Assembly: GCA_003484235.1 (NCBI GenBank)
Contig: DNDP01000040.1
Location: 1 to 7,065, forward strand
Length of the DNA: 7,065 nucleotides
DNA from: Verrucomicrobiales bacterium
Lineage (GTDB): Bacteria > Verrucomicrobiota > Verrucomicrobiia > Limisphaerales > RI-55
Direction: 5' to 3'
Shown here: positions 6,630-7,065 of the stretch, piece by piece
Layout of the letters: every line of letters begins with the position of its first letter
How positions within the stretch are numbered: the first letter of the stretch is position 1
Notes under the pieces: model-generated
Database searches by the model: none
What the model saw: only the letters and a program-made list of their open reading frames with translations
Told to the model about the DNA's origin: nothing
Position numbers and translations under genes: made by a program

Positions 6630-6661
6630 GGCGCGGTGTCGGCAACGTCACCGCGCCTTTT
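6630..6661 (+). terminator. Rho-independent terminator-like hairpin
   Basis: GGCGCGGTG (6630-6638) pairs perfectly with CACCGCGCC (6649-6657) around a 10-base loop and is followed directly by TTTT, then GCTTT. An A at 6629 can add one more pair with T6658. It is placed to end the isomerase-oxidoreductase transcript. Because the next gene starts only 11 bases after the T run, the same hairpin also forms the edge of that gene's leader. Confidence 0.75.
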
Positions 6662-6672
6662 GCTTTGCCCCC

Positions 6673-7065
6673 ATGACCGCAGAACAGAAAGACGGTCCGC
6701 CCGGAAGCGCTCGGCAGCGGATTCCGGGCCTGCTTTCCCTGGCTCTCGCGGGTTTTCTGCTGCTGGGCTTCGTGGCGGTGGTTTGGATCAACCCAGATGC
6801 CGGGCCCGCGGCCAACGGCGCGAAGGCCCTGCCCGACGGTTCCTCGCTGGAACTCGTGGCCGTGGCGTTCACGAACAAATTCGGCTACCAGCACCGGTCC
6901 ACGCCGCGATGGCTGCGGCCGCTTTCGCCGCTGATTCCCGATGCCATCGAGAACCGTTTTTGGTCGGGCGGCTCCATGCAGATCGGCGGAGGTGAAACCA
7001 ATCTGGTGCTTGCCACAGTGCGGCGAGGCGGTGGCGGCGCAGCTGGCGCCATCACGCTGGAACGC
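6673..7065 (+). CDS. Hypothetical membrane-anchored protein (3' end outside window)
   Basis: Open to the window edge: 131 codons from the ATG at 6673. Seen: a short hydrophilic N-terminus with basic residues (R14, R16), a single hydrophobic segment at about 18-38 (PGLLSLALAGFLLLGFVAVVW) acting as signal anchor or uncleaved signal, then LPDGSSLELVAVAFTNKF (53-70), then an apparently soluble part with a glycine-rich stretch near residue 120. The LPDGSxLxLxAV element resembles the start of uncharacterised extracytoplasmic proteins I associate with Verrucomicrobiota; I cannot name a function. The frame is open back to the oxidoreductase's TGA, but no ATG, GTG or TTG lies between, so 6673 is the first usable start. 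There is no Shine-Dalgarno. The gene begins 75 bases after the oxidoreductase and just behind the hairpin, so it is probably a separate transcription unit. Confidence 0.72.
   Translation, partial: MTAEQKDGPPGSARQRIPGLLSLALAGFLLLGFVAVVWINPDAGPAANGAKALPDGSSLELVAVAFTNKFGYQHRSTPRWLRPLSPLIPDAIENRFWSGGSMQIGGGETNLVLATVRRGGGGAAGAITLER

Noticed and set aside
6598..6672. Stop-free in-frame stretch linking the oxidoreductase to the last gene, suggesting readthrough fusion
   Set aside because: 25 codons without a stop are expected by chance at this GC content, the oxidoreductase ends at its normal length, and a terminator-like hairpin lies in the gap.

Overview
The window is GC-rich (roughly 60-67% in coding parts) and carries accessory or catabolic genes of a kind common in Verrucomicrobiota and Planctomycetota: a sulfatase, a xylose-isomerase-like TIM-barrel protein, a Gfo/Idh/MocA oxidoreductase, a GxxExxY protein and a very long exported kelch-repeat protein. 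The near absence of Shine-Dalgarno sequences before most genes also fits these phyla. I favour Verrucomicrobiota, but this rests on protein character alone; there is no rRNA or housekeeping marker.

Layout. On the minus strand, 91 to about 2904 encodes an exported protein with a signal peptide, an N-terminal beta-rich domain, a short 10-residue-period stalk repeat and 14 kelch-like repeats. The gap to 3221 has no gene I recognise, and its right half is clearly AT-richer (about 49% GC over 3061-3220). At 3222 the reading switches abruptly to the C-terminal 193 residues of a sulfatase on the plus strand. Its N-terminal half, including the catalytic signature, is absent and a stop codon sits directly before the fragment, so it is a truncated remnant. 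Three plus-strand genes follow: a sugar isomerase/epimerase-like protein (3915-4952), a small GxxExxY protein (4997-5401) and a Gfo/Idh/MocA oxidoreductase (5446-6597). A perfect GC-rich hairpin followed by four T residues (6630-6661) lies after the oxidoreductase. Directly behind it starts a membrane-anchored protein of unknown function that runs off the window.

How they fit together. The isomerase and oxidoreductase look like a two-gene sugar-catabolic unit (oxidation and isomerisation or epimerisation of a sugar or inositol-like substrate). The sulfatase fragment hints that the locus once also handled sulfated glycans. The GxxExxY gene does not fit that pathway. It is bracketed by an 18-base inverted repeat matching at 16 of 18 positions (4958-4975 and 5416-5433). 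Removing everything between the outer ends of the repeat would leave the two metabolic genes 17 bases apart, a normal operon spacing. The segment therefore looks like a compact 476-bp inserted cassette, and it is the most interesting object in the window.
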